NCBI RefSeq assembly: GCF_003003275.1
Contig: NZ_PVTO01000002.1
Location: 124,001-188,000, forward strand
Direction of reading: 5' to 3'
Length of the DNA stretch: 64,000 bases
Origin: Alkalibacterium olivapovliticus
GTDB taxonomy: Bacteria; Bacillota; Bacilli; Lactobacillales; Carnobacteriaceae_A
Shown here: positions 36,889 to 47,563 of the stretch, piece after piece
Numbering within the stretch: position 1 is the first letter of the stretch
How the letters are laid out: every line of letters starts with the position of its first letter
The notes under the pieces: generated by a model
Database searches by the model: none
What the model saw: the letters and a program-made list of their open reading frames with translations, nothing else
What the model was told of the DNA's origin: nothing
Program-made: the position numbers and the translations under genes

Positions 36889-37140
36889 TTAATCTTCAGT
36901 AGATGTAGCAGGTTGAACAAGTTCTAATATTTCTACAGCAACATAGTCAATGTTGTCAAATTCATATGTCTGCTGAGCTGTGCGATCTTCCAGTTCATAC
37001 ATCTTTGATTTTGCATCATAACGCACGATACACTGTTCTTTTCCATCTTTTTCAAACCGGCGTACTTGTACCTCATCCGACTGATCTTCACGCATCGCTT
37101 CTAATCTACGAATTATAGGTATTAATTGGGATGGTTTCAT
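36889..37140 (-). CDS. ykuJ: DUF1797 family protein (YkuJ-like)
   Basis: 83 residues. It matches the YkuJ pattern: IPIIRRLEAMREDQ helix, RRFEKDGKEQCIVRYD strands and the C-terminal YEFDNIDYVAVEILELVQ. Small cytoplasmic protein of unknown function. Single-gene unit, divergent from the aminotransferase across a 195-base gap. Confidence 0.82.
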   Translation of the reverse strand: MKPSQLIPIIRRLEAMREDQSDEVQVRRFEKDGKEQCIVRYDAKSKMYELEDRTAQQTYEFDNIDYVAVEILELVQPATSTED

Positions 37141-37335
37141 ATGCTTTCCCCTTCCTGCTTCTTTTAATCTTTACTTCCCTATTTTACCAGAATTCACCGC
37201 GAATTACAGTAATTGTGTTAGGGTTTCGAAAATTAGAGGAGCCCTAGTATACTCACAGAGAAAAAAGCGAAGTTTTATTAAAATCTGTTAAGAATTTATG
37301 ATAAACTGGAACAAATCGAAAAAAGGATGATGACT

Positions 37336-38505
37336 ATGAGCAAATCGCTTTTCAATACTGAAGTACTAAAATCTGAAATCTCGCAGATCAGACAATTTGA
37401 CGAACAAGTGTCTGAATTCGGTGATTTAATCAGACTTACCTTGGGACAACCAGATTTCCCAACGCCTTATCACGTTAAAGAAGCTGCCAAACGTGCCATA
37501 GATGATGATTTTTCATTTTACACCCAGACCGCGGGTTATATGCTGCTGAGAGAAGCTGCTGCCGATTTTGTCAAAGAAAAATACAATTTATCTTATGATC
37601 CGAAAGACGAAATTCTCGCAACGGTTGGTGCTACCGAAGCACTGGCTGCTGTTTTATTAACGTTACTTAATCCTGGAGATAAAGTCATTATTCCATCTCC
37701 CTTTTTCTCACTGTATGAGTCACTAGTCCGCTATGCAAAAGCCGAACCCATATTCATTGACACATCGGATAGTGGGTTTATAGTAGATCCTGACGTTTTG
37801 GACGCCACTATGCATGAACATAGGGATAACCTGAAGGCCGTTATTTTCAATTACCCGAATAACCCTACAGGTACGACGTGGAATAAAGAGACTGTTGAAC
37901 GCATTTCCACTATCTTTGAAAAGTACCCTGAGACAATTGCCATCAGTGATGAAATTTATAGCGAAATCGTTTATGATCAGCCATTCGTTTCTCTTGGAGA
38001 GCACTTGAGAGAACAGACCATCGTCATTAATGGATTGTCTAAGTCACACGCCATGACTGGCTGGAGATTGGGACTGATATTTGCTCCTCGTTACCTCACA
38101 GAGCAGATCGTCAAAACCCACCAGTCACTCGTCACGAGCGCCTCCAGTATTACGCAGTTCGCGGGTATAGAGGCATTGACGGTTGGTAAAGATGACGCAC
38201 TTCCTATGAAGGAACAGTATCAGATAAGAAGAGACGTTGTGATTAAAGCATTGCGGTCCCTGGATTTTGAGATTGCTGAACCAACCGGCGCCTTCTATAT
38301 ATTTGCTAAAATTCCAGAAGCATTCGCTCAAACTAGTTTTGACTTTTGTTACGCCCTAGCTAAAGAAACAAAAGTAGCCATCATTCCCGGTAGTGCTTTC
38401 GGTGCAGCTGGAGAAGGGTATGTCAGAATAAGTTATGCTGCCAGTCTGGAAAACATTACTGAAGCTATGGATCGAATAACCCATTACGTAAACAGTAAAA
38501 GATAA
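37336..38505 (+). CDS. patA: Class I/II PLP-dependent aminotransferase (PatA-like)
   Basis: 389 residues from the fourth-codon ATG 37336, spaced 9 bases from AAGG; ATGs at 37327 and 37330 overlap the ribosome site. Fold-type I markers: LGQPDFPTP, NYPNNPTGTTW, ISDEIYSEIVYD and the PLP lysine in NGLSKSHAMTGWRLG. The YkuJ-PatA adjacency suggests N-acetyl-diaminopimelate aminotransferase of the lysine/DAP pathway, but aspartate or aromatic specificity cannot be excluded from sequence. Confidence 0.88.
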   Translation: MSKSLFNTEVLKSEISQIRQFDEQVSEFGDLIRLTLGQPDFPTPYHVKEAAKRAIDDDFSFYTQTAGYMLLREAAADFVKEKYNLSYDPKDEILATVGATEALAAVLLTLLNPGDKVIIPSPFFSLYESLVRYAKAEPIFIDTSDSGFIVDPDVLDATMHEHRDNLKAVIFNYPNNPTGTTWNKETVERISTIFEKYPETIAISDEIYSEIVYDQPFVSLGEHLREQTIVINGLSKSHAMTGWRLGLIFAPRYLTEQIVKTHQSLVTSASSITQFAGIEALTVGKDDALPMKEQYQIRRDVVIKALRSLDFEIAEPTGAFYIFAKIPEAFAQTSFDFCYALAKETKVAIIPGSAFGAAGEGYVRISYAASLENITEAMDRITHYVNSKR

Positions 38506-38533
38506 AAAAGAGGATGAGACAAAAGTCTCCAAT

Positions 38534-38592
38534 AAAAATGCATTCCCTTTCCATTTCCTATTTATAGGAATATAGTGGGGAATGCATTTTTT
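38534..38592 (+). terminator. Terminator of the aminotransferase gene
   Basis: Long hairpin AAAAATGCATTCCC / GGGGAATGCATTTTT with an inner TTCCTAT / ATAGGAA stem and T-rich tail. Just before it is GAGACAAAAGTCTC (38522-38530 region), itself a short palindrome, like composite intergenic elements in other low-GC Gram-positives. Confidence 0.85.
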
Positions 38593-38657
38593 AATTATTT
38601 TTTTAGTGTATGTGGGTATAAAATTTGCTAAACTATTCTATTTCCACAACCTCTTTT

Positions 38658-39521
38658 TCATTCCCACCATAACCTGATCAAGGCCTGGGTTCCGTCATTC
38701 TCAAATCCATTATCCTGAAGTTGATCATATAGCGCTTTGGCTTTTTTAGTTCCTGGCAAATCAATAGCCATTTTCTCTGCTTCTTCCAGAACAATTTTCA
38801 AATCTTTTATGAAATGCTTTACAAAGAATCCTGGAGAATACTCTTCTTTTAAAATTCTCGGCCTGTAATTAGCCAGAGACCAGTTAGCGGCAGCACCACC
38901 ATTTAATGTCCTGATGACTTTTTCCAAATCCAGTCCAGCTTTTTGTGCATAGACCAGCATTTCTGTCATTCCAGTCATTGTACCGGCTACCATTATCTGG
39001 TTGGCCATTTTAGTATGCTGTCCACTACCAGCAGGCCCATGTCGTTCGAGCGTTTTCGAAAAAAGAGACATGATTTTTTCAGCTTCAGTGAATGTCTGCT
39101 CGTCTCCCCCGACCATTATAGTCAAGGTCCCATTCCTGGCTCCTAAATCTCCCCCTGAAACAGGAGCATCCAATGCACTCCCCCCTTTTTCAGCGGCGGT
39201 ATTGTATATCTTTTCAGCCAGTGAGGGGGTGCTCGTAGTCAAGTCTATCAGAATTTTGCCTTTCATGTCATTTTGAAATACGCCTCTTTCACCATAATAA
39301 ACTTCTTCCACATCCGAAGGGTACCCAACCATCGTAAAGATCACATCAGAGTCCCTTGCTACCTCTTTTGGCGACTCTTTCCATTCAGCCCCCAATTGAA
39401 CCAAGTGATCCGTTTTCTTTTTTGTCCGATTGAAGACAGTCACTTCATAGTCATTTTGAAGCAAATGCTCAACGATAGAGCTACCCATTACACCCGTTCC
39501 TATAAACCCGACGCGTTTCAT
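38658..39521 (-). CDS. NAD(P)-dependent beta-hydroxyacid dehydrogenase (3-hydroxyisobutyrate dehydrogenase family)
   Basis: 287 residues. Rossmann motif VGFIGTGVMGSSIVEHL, the substrate loop DAPVSGGDLGARNGTLTIMVGG, and the catalytic lysine in GSGQHTKMANQIMVAG are intact. YkwC-like; oxidises a small beta-hydroxyacid, with the real substrate unknown. Single-gene unit between the aminotransferase terminator and the ptsI terminator. Confidence 0.92.
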   Translation of the reverse strand: MKRVGFIGTGVMGSSIVEHLLQNDYEVTVFNRTKKKTDHLVQLGAEWKESPKEVARDSDVIFTMVGYPSDVEEVYYGERGVFQNDMKGKILIDLTTSTPSLAEKIYNTAAEKGGSALDAPVSGGDLGARNGTLTIMVGGDEQTFTEAEKIMSLFSKTLERHGPAGSGQHTKMANQIMVAGTMTGMTEMLVYAQKAGLDLEKVIRTLNGGAAANWSLANYRPRILKEEYSPGFFVKHFIKDLKIVLEEAEKMAIDLPGTKKAKALYDQLQDNGFENDGTQALIRLWWE

Positions 39522-39554
39522 AGTGATCCTCCTCGTATTATATGCTTATATATT

Positions 39555-39592
39555 AAAAACAGACTGAACCTAAGTTACCAGTCCAGTCTGTT
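39555..39592 (-). terminator. Terminator of ptsHI
   Basis: AAACAGACTG / CAGTCTGTTT stem followed by TT on the minus strand, starting 6 bases after the ptsI stop. Confidence 0.82.
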
Positions 39593-39597
39593 TGATA

Positions 39598-41319
39598 TTA
39601 AGCTAGGTATTGATTGACCAAGTCAACTACTTCTTCTGAAGTTGAACACTCCGAAAGAGCTTTGGCCGATAATTCTTTCATTTTGTTTGAATCCAATGTT
39701 TTCAGTAAACTTCTTGTTTTAAGGATGCTTGTCGCACTCATTGAGAATTCATCCAGTCCCAGACCAACAAGTAATGGAACGGCAATTTGATCGCCTGCCA
39801 TTTCTCCACACATTCCAGCCCATTTGCCTTCGTTATGTGCAGCATCAATTACACCTTTGATCAGGCGTAAAATAGATGGGTTATATGGTTGATACAGATA
39901 GGAAACTCTCTCATTCATACGATCTGCAGCCATTGTGTATTGAATCAAGTCATTTGTTCCAATACTGAAGAAATCTACTTCTTTGGCGAACTGATCAGCT
40001 AATACCGCTGCTGCTGGTATTTCGATCATGATCCCCACTTGAATAGAATCAGAAACAGCTGTTCCTTCTTCGATCAATTTTGCTTTCTCTTCTTCCAGTA
40101 TCGCTTTTGCTTCTCTGAATTCAGGTAAAGTAGCAATCATCGGGAACATGATACGTAGGGTTCCGTGAACAGATGCTCTTAATAAAGCTCTTAACTGCGT
40201 CCTGAAAATACCATCCTGATCCAGACTGACACGAATAGCACGGTATCCCAGGAAAGGATTCATTTCCTTTGGCAGTTCCAGATATGGCAGCTCTTTATCT
40301 CCACCAATATCCATTGTACGAACAACTACAGGTCTTTCTCCCATTCCTTCAAGAACTTTTTTATATGCTTCATACTGATCATCTTCAGAAGGCAACTCGC
40401 TTGAGTCCATGTACAAGAACTCTGTACGGTACAACCCGACAGCTTCTCCACCATTACTGTTCACACCCTCTAAATCTTTGGGCGTTCCAATATTGGCAGC
40501 CAATTCAACATGTTTACCATCTTTAGTAACACTTGGTTCGTCTTTCAGACGATCCCATTCCTGTTTTAACTGTGAAAATTCCTCAGCTTTTTTATTAAAT
40601 GCTGCAGTATCCTGTTCTGAAGGATTGATGAATACTTCTCCTTCTATACCGTCAACAATTAAATAGTCCTCTTCAGTCACGAGCTCAGTAATGTTCTTTG
40701 TTCCAACGATTGCAGGAATCTCAAGAGACCGTGCCATGATAGCAGAATGAGATGTTCTTCCCCCAATGTTAGTTACAAATGCTTTAACATATTTTTTGTT
40801 CAACTGTGCAGTATCACTAGGTGTCAAATCTTCAGCAATGATGATGACTTCTTCTTCAATGGTAGCTGGTGAGGGAAGAGTTACATTCAGTAAACGCGCT
40901 AATACACGTTTTCTGACATCTCTGATATCTGCTGCACGTTCCTGCATATACGCATTATCTTCCATGCCTTCAAACATCGCAATAAATGTATCCGTTACTT
41001 GTTTAAAAGCAAAGTCGGCGTTAACCTTTTCATTGTCGATAACGGCATGAGTCTGGTCAATCAGATCAGGGTCTGACAGTACCATGGTATGTGCATCAAA
41101 TACTTGTGCTTCTTCTTCACCTAATGATTCAGCTGCAATAGCACGAATCTTAGCTAACTGTTCTTTAGATTCATCGATTGCTTTAGACAGACGCTTTTTT
41201 TCAACATCTGTATCTGTAACGCTAGTTTTTTCAACAGTTAAGTCTGGCTCGATAAGTAAGTAGGCCTTAGCTTGAGCAATTCCGTCGCTCGCTGCAATTC
41301 CAGATACTTTAGAGGTCAT
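39598..41319 (-). CDS. ptsI: PTS Enzyme I (phosphoenolpyruvate-protein phosphotransferase)
   Basis: 573 residues. The active-site histidine is His191 in [15 protein letters not shown]; the PEP-binding barrel shows [40 protein letters not shown] and GMCGEMAG. It passes phosphate from PEP to HPr, starting all PTS sugar uptake. Its ATG shares a base with the ptsH stop, so the two are coupled. Confidence 0.98.
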   Translation of the reverse strand: MTSKVSGIAASDGIAQAKAYLLIEPDLTVEKTSVTDTDVEKKRLSKAIDESKEQLAKIRAIAAESLGEEEAQVFDAHTMVLSDPDLIDQTHAVIDNEKVNADFAFKQVTDTFIAMFEGMEDNAYMQERAADIRDVRKRVLARLLNVTLPSPATIEEEVIIIAEDLTPSDTAQLNKKYVKAFVTNIGGRTSHSAIMARSLEIPAIVGTKNITELVTEEDYLIVDGIEGEVFINPSEQDTAAFNKKAEEFSQLKQEWDRLKDEPSVTKDGKHVELAANIGTPKDLEGVNSNGGEAVGLYRTEFLYMDSSELPSEDDQYEAYKKVLEGMGERPVVVRTMDIGGDKELPYLELPKEMNPFLGYRAIRVSLDQDGIFRTQLRALLRASVHGTLRIMFPMIATLPEFREAKAILEEEKAKLIEEGTAVSDSIQVGIMIEIPAAAVLADQFAKEVDFFSIGTNDLIQYTMAADRMNERVSYLYQPYNPSILRLIKGVIDAAHNEGKWAGMCGEMAGDQIAVPLLVGLGLDEFSMSATSILKTRSLLKTLDSNKMKELSAKALSECSTSEEVVDLVNQYLA

Positions 41320-41585
41320 TATTCAGCCATTCCCTCGTTTTTAATAGTCTGTTCGATTCCTTCGATTGCTTCAGCTTCGTCTGCGCCTTCAGCAGTGATA
41401 GAAACGTCTGCACCTTTACCAACACCAAGTGACATAACACCCATGATTGATTTCAAGTTAACAGATTTACCTTTATATTCCAGTGTAATATCTGAGTTGT
41501 ATTTGCTTGCAGTCTGCACCAATAGTGTAGCTGGTCTTGCGTGAATTCCTGTTTCTGCTGTTACGCTGTAATCTCTTTTTTCCAT
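41319..41585 (-). CDS. ptsH: Phosphocarrier protein HPr
   Basis: 88 residues. Phosphorylated His15 (TGIHARPAT) and the regulatory Ser46 ([13 protein letters not shown]) are present, so it can serve both in PTS transfer and, when Ser-phosphorylated, as CcpA corepressor. First gene of ptsHI. The 331-base gap to clpE carries the divergent promoters. Confidence 0.98.
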   Translation of the reverse strand: MEKRDYSVTAETGIHARPATLLVQTASKYNSDITLEYKGKSVNLKSIMGVMSLGVGKGADVSITAEGADEAEAIEGIEQTIKNEGMAE

Positions 41586-41766
41586 TATGAATTCTCCTTT
41601 TGATAAAAGTTAATATGGTAGAAAACAATAATGCGTAAGCGCTTCATGAACATCAGATCGCTGCACCAAAATGTTCATAGCTCAACACACTGCCCTTTCT
41701 TCCTATACAGATTACCATTTTTTTCCTATAGCTACAACTATTTTTTACTAATTAATGATTTCATAC
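41586..41766. promoter_or_regulatory. ptsH upstream region, promoter not resolved
   Basis: Part of the 331-base ptsH-clpE gap. It holds the ptsH ribosome site (GGAGA) and, on the minus strand, an incomplete cre-like core GAAGCGCTTAC at about 41637-41647 that misses the outer consensus bases. I see no ORF and no convincing -35/-10 pair here. Confidence 0.4.
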
Positions 41767-41824
41767 TTGAAAGTCAAAATAGGTCAGAGTATACTGTTAG
41801 ATGTAATAGTCAGTATTGGTCAAA
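41767..41824 (+). promoter_or_regulatory. clpE promoter with two CtsR operators
   Basis: -35 TTGAAA (41767-41772), 17-bp spacer, -10 TATACT (41790-41795). CtsR box 1, AGTCAAA-ATA-GGTCAGA (41772-41788), fills the spacer. Box 2, AGTCAGT-ATT-GGTCAAA (41808-41824), lies 36 bp downstream over the start. Both fit the CtsR heptad-N3-heptad pattern. A further TATAAT at about 41877 could mark a second start. Confidence 0.85.
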
Positions 41825-41916
41825 AACTTGCTGTAATCAGGTAAGTGTTTCAACTGACCTTTTGCTAATTACTTTGTATAATAAACGTATAGATAAACGA
41901 AAGGTAGGTTCTATTT

Positions 41917-44169
41917 ATGATATGTCAACGATGTATGGAACGAAATGCTACCATTCACTTAACCACTAGTGTGAATGGTCAACGACGAGAAATCAATCTA
42001 TGTCAAAAATGTTACCGAGAAATCAAACTTCAGGAACAAAGAGGCCTTTCCAATCAGGCAAACCAGCCAGATCCATTTGGCTTTAATCAATTTGATGATT
42101 TTTTCAAAGCACTGTCTCAAGGAATGACTCCTCAAGGCACACAGCAGAATCCTAATAGAAATCAGAATGTGGCTGGCGGAAACCAACCCCCTCACAACGG
42201 TGGCAAACGTGGAGGCCTCTTAGGTGAATATGGAGTAGATCTGACACTAATGGCTAAAGAAGGTAAAATCGATCCAGTCATAGGTCGAGATAAAGAAATT
42301 GAACGCGTCATCGAAATCTTAAACAGGCGTAAAAAGAATAACCCCGTCCTTACAGGTGAAGCCGGTGTGGGTAAGACTGCAATAGTTGAAGGACTTGCCT
42401 TGAAGATTATCGAAGGAAATGTACCGCAGAAACTTCAAGACAAAGAAGTCATTCGCCTGGACGTTGCTTCACTGGTTCAGGGCACCGGTATTCGCGGGCA
42501 GTTTGAAGAAAGAATGCAGCAGTTGATGAATGAACTGAAAGACAACAGAGACATTATCCTCTTCATTGATGAGGTGCACGAACTGGTCGGAGCAGGCACT
42601 GCCGAAGGAAGCAGTATGGATGCAGGGAATATTTTGAAACCCGCATTGGCTAGAGGCGAACTGCAAATGGTTGGTGCGACTACTATAAATGAGTACAGAA
42701 AAATTGAAAAAGATCCCGCACTGGAAAGACGACTTCAACCAGTCCGTGTAGACGAACCCACACTTGAAGAAACCTTGACTATTTTAAAAGGAATCCAAAA
42801 GCAGTATGAAAATTATCACCATGTCCATTTCACTGAAGCGGCAATCAATGCAGCAGTCGAATTGTCGCATCGCTATATCCAGGACCGTTTTTTACCGGAT
42901 AAAGCAATAGACCTGTTAGATGAGTCCGGGTCCAAGAAAAACCTGACCATTCAGACAGTAGACCCTGCCGCTCTGGAGGAAAAAATTAAAGAAGTCGAAG
43001 AGATGAAACAATCTGCTTTAGATGAGGAAGATTATGAAAAAGCTGCTTTTTACCGCGATCAATCGGTTAAATATAAGGAAATGATTGAACAGCAGACTTC
43101 AGATTCTGAAGAACCTGAAGTGACTGAGCAGGATATAATTAATATAATCGAAATAAAAACCGGGATTCCAGTTGGAGATTTAAAAGAAAAAGAACAGAAA
43201 CAGCTGAAAGACCTCGATCAATCTCTCCGACAGCATGTTATTGGTCAGGATGAGGCAGTCACCAAAGTAGCTAAAGCCATCAGAAGAAACAGAATTGGAC
43301 TGAGACAGAAAAATCGTCCAATAGGGTCCTTCATGTTTGTCGGCCCTACTGGTGTAGGGAAAACAGAATTGGCTAAAACACTGGCTCTTGAACTATTTGG
43401 AAGCAAAGAGTCCTATGTCCGATTAGATATGAGTGAATACATGGAAAAACACAGCACGTCAAAACTGATTGGATCTCCTCCCGGCTACGTTGGATACGAA
43501 GAAGCTGGTCAGCTGACTGAAAAAGTGAGAAGAAATCCATATAGCCTGATTCTAGTCGATGAAGTTGAAAAAGCTCACCCTGACGTTCTCCATATGTTCC
43601 TTCAGATATTGGATGACGGTAGATTAACAGATGCCCAAGGACGTACAGTCAACTTTAAAGAAACAATCATTATCATGACCAGCAACGCCGGCACGACTAA
43701 TGTGGAAGCGAGTGTTGGGTTCGGTGCTCAAATGAGCGGTCAGCAGCAATCGATTTTGAACCATTTAGGCGACTACTTCAAACCTGAATTTCTGAATCGT
43801 TTCGATGGGATTGTTGAGTTCCACTCATTGACTAAAGAAAATCTTCTGAATATTATCGAATTAATGTTGAAAGACGTTAATGAGGCGCTAAATCTTCATT
43901 CCATCAGTCTGACAGTGGATCAGTCAGCTAAAGAAAAACTGGTAGATTTGGGGTATGACCCTAAAATGGGAGCTCGTCCATTACGAAGAGTCATAGAAGA
44001 ACAGATTGAAGATAAGATCGCAGAATTCTATCTGAATAATCCTGAACCTGGTCATATTATTGCCACAGTAGATGATGATGGCTTAATACAGATTCAAAGA
44101 GAAGAAACAACAGAAAAAGAAGGAAATTCACCAAAAAATGAAGACACTTCTTCAGAAGACGGCGACTAA
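41917..44169 (+). CDS. clpE: ATP-dependent Clp protease ATP-binding subunit ClpE
   Basis: 750 residues. The N-terminal zinc finger (C3, C6, C29, C32 in MICQRC and LCQKC) separates ClpE from ClpC. Two AAA+ modules follow: Walker [14 protein letters not shown] and [13 protein letters not shown], with [10 protein letters not shown] and [13 protein letters not shown] as Walker B. A UVR-like segment ([14 protein letters not shown]) lies between. Hsp100 unfoldase that feeds ClpP and acts in heat-shock recovery and CtsR inactivation. Controlled by tandem CtsR boxes. Confidence 0.98.
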   Translation: MICQRCMERNATIHLTTSVNGQRREINLCQKCYREIKLQEQRGLSNQANQPDPFGFNQFDDFFKALSQGMTPQGTQQNPNRNQNVAGGNQPPHNGGKRGGLLGEYGVDLTLMAKEGKIDPVIGRDKEIERVIEILNRRKKNNPVLTGEAGVGKTAIVEGLALKIIEGNVPQKLQDKEVIRLDVASLVQGTGIRGQFEERMQQLMNELKDNRDIILFIDEVHELVGAGTAEGSSMDAGNILKPALARGELQMVGATTINEYRKIEKDPALERRLQPVRVDEPTLEETLTILKGIQKQYENYHHVHFTEAAINAAVELSHRYIQDRFLPDKAIDLLDESGSKKNLTIQTVDPAALEEKIKEVEEMKQSALDEEDYEKAAFYRDQSVKYKEMIEQQTSDSEEPEVTEQDIINIIEIKTGIPVGDLKEKEQKQLKDLDQSLRQHVIGQDEAVTKVAKAIRRNRIGLRQKNRPIGSFMFVGPTGVGKTELAKTLALELFGSKESYVRLDMSEYMEKHSTSKLIGSPPGYVGYEEAGQLTEKVRRNPYSLILVDEVEKAHPDVLHMFLQILDDGRLTDAQGRTVNFKETIIIMTSNAGTTNVEASVGFGAQMSGQQQSILNHLGDYFKPEFLNRFDGIVEFHSLTKENLLNIIELMLKDVNEALNLHSISLTVDQSAKEKLVDLGYDPKMGARPLRRVIEEQIEDKIAEFYLNNPEPGHIIATVDDDGLIQIQREETTEKEGNSPKNEDTSSEDGD

Positions 44170-44194
44170 GTCCATTCGTCAGATCACATAAAAC

Positions 44195-44238
44195 AAGCCT
44201 TCAATGCTGAAAGTGCAGCATTGAAGGCTTCTTTTTTT
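44195..44238. terminator. Bidirectional terminator between clpE and prfC
   Basis: Perfect 15-bp stem AAGCCTTCAATGCTG / CAGCATTGAAGGCTT with a six-base loop and TTTTTTT on the plus strand that overlaps the prfC stop. Confidence 0.93.
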
Positions 44239-45823
44239 ATAGTAATGCAGTTAATTCAACTTCAGGATATTTGTCACTGAACCATCTCATTGCAAACTGA
44301 TTCTCGAATAAGAACAACGGGTTATCAAAGCGATCTCTAACTAGCATATTCCTGCTTGAGCCCATATTTTCATCCAATTGTTTCGGGTCGACCCATCTTG
44401 CTATACGACTGCCTATTGAAGTCATAACTACTTCTGAATTATATTCATTATTCATTCTGTGCTGGAACACTTCAAACTGTAATTGTCCCACTGCGCCAAT
44501 AATATACGTTTCGGTATGATAAGACTTATACAATTGGATAGCACCTTCTTGTACCAGCTGATTGATCCCTTTATGAAACGACTTCTGTTTCATGACATTT
44601 TTAGCTTCTACTCTTACAAATAGTTCTGGTGTGAACTGAGGAAGATCTTTAAATGTAACATCTGTTTTACCGGAATAAATTGTATCTCCGATCTGAAAAT
44701 TACCTGTGTCATAAAGTCCGATGATATCTCCGGCTACAGCATCTGTAACGGCCTCTCTACTTTCAGCCAAAAACTGAGTAGAATTGGATAGACGCATTTT
44801 CTTGTTTGATCTGGAGAGGGTAACATCTATCCCTTTCTCAAACTTACCTGAACATATTCTAAGGAAAGCTATTCTGTCTCTATGATTTGGATCCATATTA
44901 GCCTGTATCTTGAAGATAAATCCAGAAAATTCTTCATCGGTCGGCTGAATGATTTTATCCTCTTTCGTTTCTTGTGTCGAAGGTTCAGGAGCAAATTGGA
45001 GGAACGTTTCCAGGAATGTCTGAACCCCAAAATTCGTCAAAGCAGATCCGAAAAATACCGGAGTCAGTTTCCCTCTACTGATTGCTTCTTCAGAGAACTC
45101 ATTACCCGCTTCTTTAAGGAGCAGGGCTTCTTCCAGAACCTGATCATATAAACTTTCATTTTTCAGTTCATGCTCGCCTTCTATTTCGCCTTCATCGTTT
45201 AAGTGAATGAACCGCTCTCCACTGTTCATTTCTTCCGGTCTGAACAATTCGATACGATTATGATACAAATCGTAAAGTCCCTTTAAATTCTTACCCGAAC
45301 CGATAGGCCAGTTCAATGGATAAGCATCGATTTCAAGCACTTCTTCCAGCTCTTCGATTAGTTCAAGCGGTTCTCTTCCGTCTCTGTCCAATTTATTCAT
45401 GAACGTGAAGATAGGGATGCCTCTCATCCGACAGACTTTAAATAATTTTTTCGTCTGTTCTTCTATCCCCTTTGCACTATCAACAACCATTACTGCAGCA
45501 TCCACTGCCATAAGGGTTCTATAGGTATCTTCTGAGAAGTCTTCGTGCCCGGGCGTATCCAATATATTGATTCGCTTATCATCATATTCGAACTGCATAA
45601 CCGAACTTGTTACAGAGATTCCTCTCTGTTTTTCAATTTCCATCCAGTCTGACTTGGCAAATTTACCACTTTTCTTCGCTTTTACTGTCCCAGCCTGTCT
45701 GATTGCCCCACCAAATAACAGCAACTGTTCAGTGATGGTTGTTTTACCGGCATCCGGATGGGAAATAATGGCAAATGTTCTTCTTCTATTAACTTCTTTT
45801 GCTAAATCTTTTTTATTTATCAC
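44237..45823 (-). CDS. prfC: Peptide chain release factor 3
   Basis: 528 residues, translational GTPase. G1 [15 protein letters not shown]2-region [15 protein letters not shown]3 [16 protein letters not shown]4 [13 protein letters not shown]. It recycles RF1/RF2 after peptide release. The second and third domains are complete and the C-terminus ends normally. Single gene with a short gap to the permease upstream. Confidence 0.97.
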   Translation of the reverse strand: MINKKDLAKEVNRRRTFAIISHPDAGKTTITEQLLLFGGAIRQAGTVKAKKSGKFAKSDWMEIEKQRGISVTSSVMQFEYDDKRINILDTPGHEDFSEDTYRTLMAVDAAVMVVDSAKGIEEQTKKLFKVCRMRGIPIFTFMNKLDRDGREPLELIEELEEVLEIDAYPLNWPIGSGKNLKGLYDLYHNRIELFRPEEMNSGERFIHLNDEGEIEGEHELKNESLYDQVLEEALLLKEAGNEFSEEAISRGKLTPVFFGSALTNFGVQTFLETFLQFAPEPSTQETKEDKIIQPTDEEFSGFIFKIQANMDPNHRDRIAFLRICSGKFEKGIDVTLSRSNKKMRLSNSTQFLAESREAVTDAVAGDIIGLYDTGNFQIGDTIYSGKTDVTFKDLPQFTPELFVRVEAKNVMKQKSFHKGINQLVQEGAIQLYKSYHTETYIIGAVGQLQFEVFQHRMNNEYNSEVVMTSIGSRIARWVDPKQLDENMGSSRNMLVRDRFDNPLFLFENQFAMRWFSDKYPEVELTALL

Positions 45824-45856
45824 ACGTATACTTCCTTATTCTAATATAGTATTTCT

Positions 45857-46960
45857 TTATTTTTCTAATGATACTTTTGTCAATTTATGCTGTTTGACCA
45901 TTTTAATGCTGTAAGTGACAATTGTTTTGATTATGGCAAACAATGGGACCCCGATAAGCATCCCCACCAGTCCGGCTATGTTAGCTGATGCCAGCAAGAC
46001 CAGTATAACCGTTAGCGGATGGATTGACAGAGATTTCCCGACTAAAAACGGCGTAAAAAAATTGCTGTCCAGCTGCTGGACAATGAGCACAAAAACAGCA
46101 GCCAGGACTGCCCTTCCAGGTGATTCGATCAATCCAACTATCACAGCTGGCCCAGCCCCAATAAACGGTCCAACGTAGGGTATAAAGTTCGTTATAGCAG
46201 CAAATACTGACAGTAAAAAAGCAGATGGCATTCGAACAATTGAATACAGAATAAACAATAAAATACCGACTAAAAGTGAGGCCATCCCTTTTCCAGAGAC
46301 ATAGCTCGAGATTGTTGCATCTGTCTGAACGATCATTTCACTGACATTTTCTTTAAATTTCGCTGGTGTTAGATCCACTACAAATGGCAGGAATTTCTTT
46401 CCGTCATAGAGCATATAAAATAGAATAACAGGAACTGTAATTGAAATAAATGCAATTTCAGTAAACATTGCGATGGCTCCGCCGACACTGGAGACTATAC
46501 CTGTAAGAAACTGAGAAGTGATTTCCCTTAACCACACTTCTAGATTGTTTAGAGCTGCCTGGATATCAATTTGCTGCATCCATGGTTCCTCCGCCAACCT
46601 TAAAGAATACGTTTCTAATTCTCTCACAAAATCAGGTATGCCGGAAACGAGGTTCGTAGTCTGTTCAATAAGCATCGGGATACCCATCAGAACAGTTATA
46701 ACCAGCACGCCCATAAGCAGAATCATGACAATAGCTATTCCAACTATGCGTTTAACTCTCATTTTCTCTAAAACTTTGACAACAGGATTCAATAAATAAT
46801 AAAGGAATCCAGCTATCAGCAGCGGCATAAACAAAGCAGTTAAAATACCGACTAGTGAGTTTAAAATAAAATCAATCTGTTGAAGAACAAATATCAGTAC
46901 AGAAACAGCTAGCAACCAAATGGTCCAGAACATTAATTTAGATTTCTTCCAATCCACCAC
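45857..46960 (-). CDS. AI-2E family transporter (TqsA/YueF-like permease)
   Basis: 367 residues with about eight membrane helices and the family signatures ITNFIPYVGPFIGAGPAVIVGL, NFFTPFLVGKSLSIHPLTVILVLLASANIAGLVGMLIGVPLFAI. Named for AI-2 export, but the substrates of most members are unknown and some are Na+/H+ antiporters. Possibly co-transcribed with prfC (33-base gap). Confidence 0.88.
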   Translation of the reverse strand: MVDWKKSKLMFWTIWLLAVSVLIFVLQQIDFILNSLVGILTALFMPLLIAGFLYYLLNPVVKVLEKMRVKRIVGIAIVMILLMGVLVITVLMGIPMLIEQTTNLVSGIPDFVRELETYSLRLAEEPWMQQIDIQAALNNLEVWLREITSQFLTGIVSSVGGAIAMFTEIAFISITVPVILFYMLYDGKKFLPFVVDLTPAKFKENVSEMIVQTDATISSYVSGKGMASLLVGILLFILYSIVRMPSAFLLSVFAAITNFIPYVGPFIGAGPAVIVGLIESPGRAVLAAVFVLIVQQLDSNFFTPFLVGKSLSIHPLTVILVLLASANIAGLVGMLIGVPLFAIIKTIVTYSIKMVKQHKLTKVSLEK

Positions 46961-47100
46961 ATTATTCTTCCTTTCATTTAGCTTTCCTTCTTATTATAGG
47001 TTACTCCTCTATATAATGAAAGGCTAGTTTCACCATTAAATTGACGAATTTATTAAGAATTGATATAGTTAAATCTACTTTTAGAGGGAGTTGACTGTCA

Positions 47101-47544
47101 ATGATATTTAAAACCACTACCGATACTTCGAGCGCTATCTACTCAGATGCACTAAGTATAAGAAAGACTATTTTCATTGAAGAGCAGCATGTAGACGAAT
47201 CTCTTGAAATAGATGAACTGGAGGAATTCACCTTACATATCGTCGGGTACCTGAATGATTCTCCAGCTTGTACAGCCCGTCTCTATAAAAAAGAGGACGG
47301 TGACATTAAGGTTCAACGCGTTGCTGTATTAAAAGCTTATCGGAATCAGGGCACGGGTCACCTCCTTATGGCTAAGATTGAGCAGATTGCTAAAACAGAT
47401 CTTCAGGGCAAGAGACTAGTACTGGATTCTCAAGACCATGCTATTCCTTTTTATGAAAAGTGTCAGTTCACAGTTCAAGGTGATGGATTCCTAGATGCAA
47501 ACATTCCCCATCACTTTATGCAAAAAGAAATAGACAAGCGGTAA
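47101..47544 (+). CDS. GNAT family N-acetyltransferase
   Basis: 147 residues. The acetyl-CoA binding motif appears as VQRVAVLKAYRNQGTGHLLMAKIE, followed by LVLDSQDHAIPFYEKCQF. The N-terminus IRKTIFIEEQHV places it near the YjcF/ElaA group. The acceptor is not predictable. Single gene; its stop codon lies inside a terminator hairpin shared with the next gene. Confidence 0.88.
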   Translation: MIFKTTTDTSSAIYSDALSIRKTIFIEEQHVDESLEIDELEEFTLHIVGYLNDSPACTARLYKKEDGDIKVQRVAVLKAYRNQGTGHLLMAKIEQIAKTDLQGKRLVLDSQDHAIPFYEKCQFTVQGDGFLDANIPHHFMQKEIDKR

Positions 47545-47563
47545 AACGCTTGTCTATTTCTTT
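47526..47563. terminator. Bidirectional terminator overlapping two stop codons
   Basis: Perfect 13-bp stem AAATAGACAAGCG / CGCTTGTCTATTT, six-base loop. The TAA of the acetyltransferase (47542-47544) is in the loop and the TAG of the RluA gene (47554-47556) is in the right arm. Confidence 0.88.

Noticed and set aside
41637-41647. A possible cre (CcpA) site before ptsH
   Set aside because: Only the GCGC core and one side match; the left half and outer bases do not fit the consensus.
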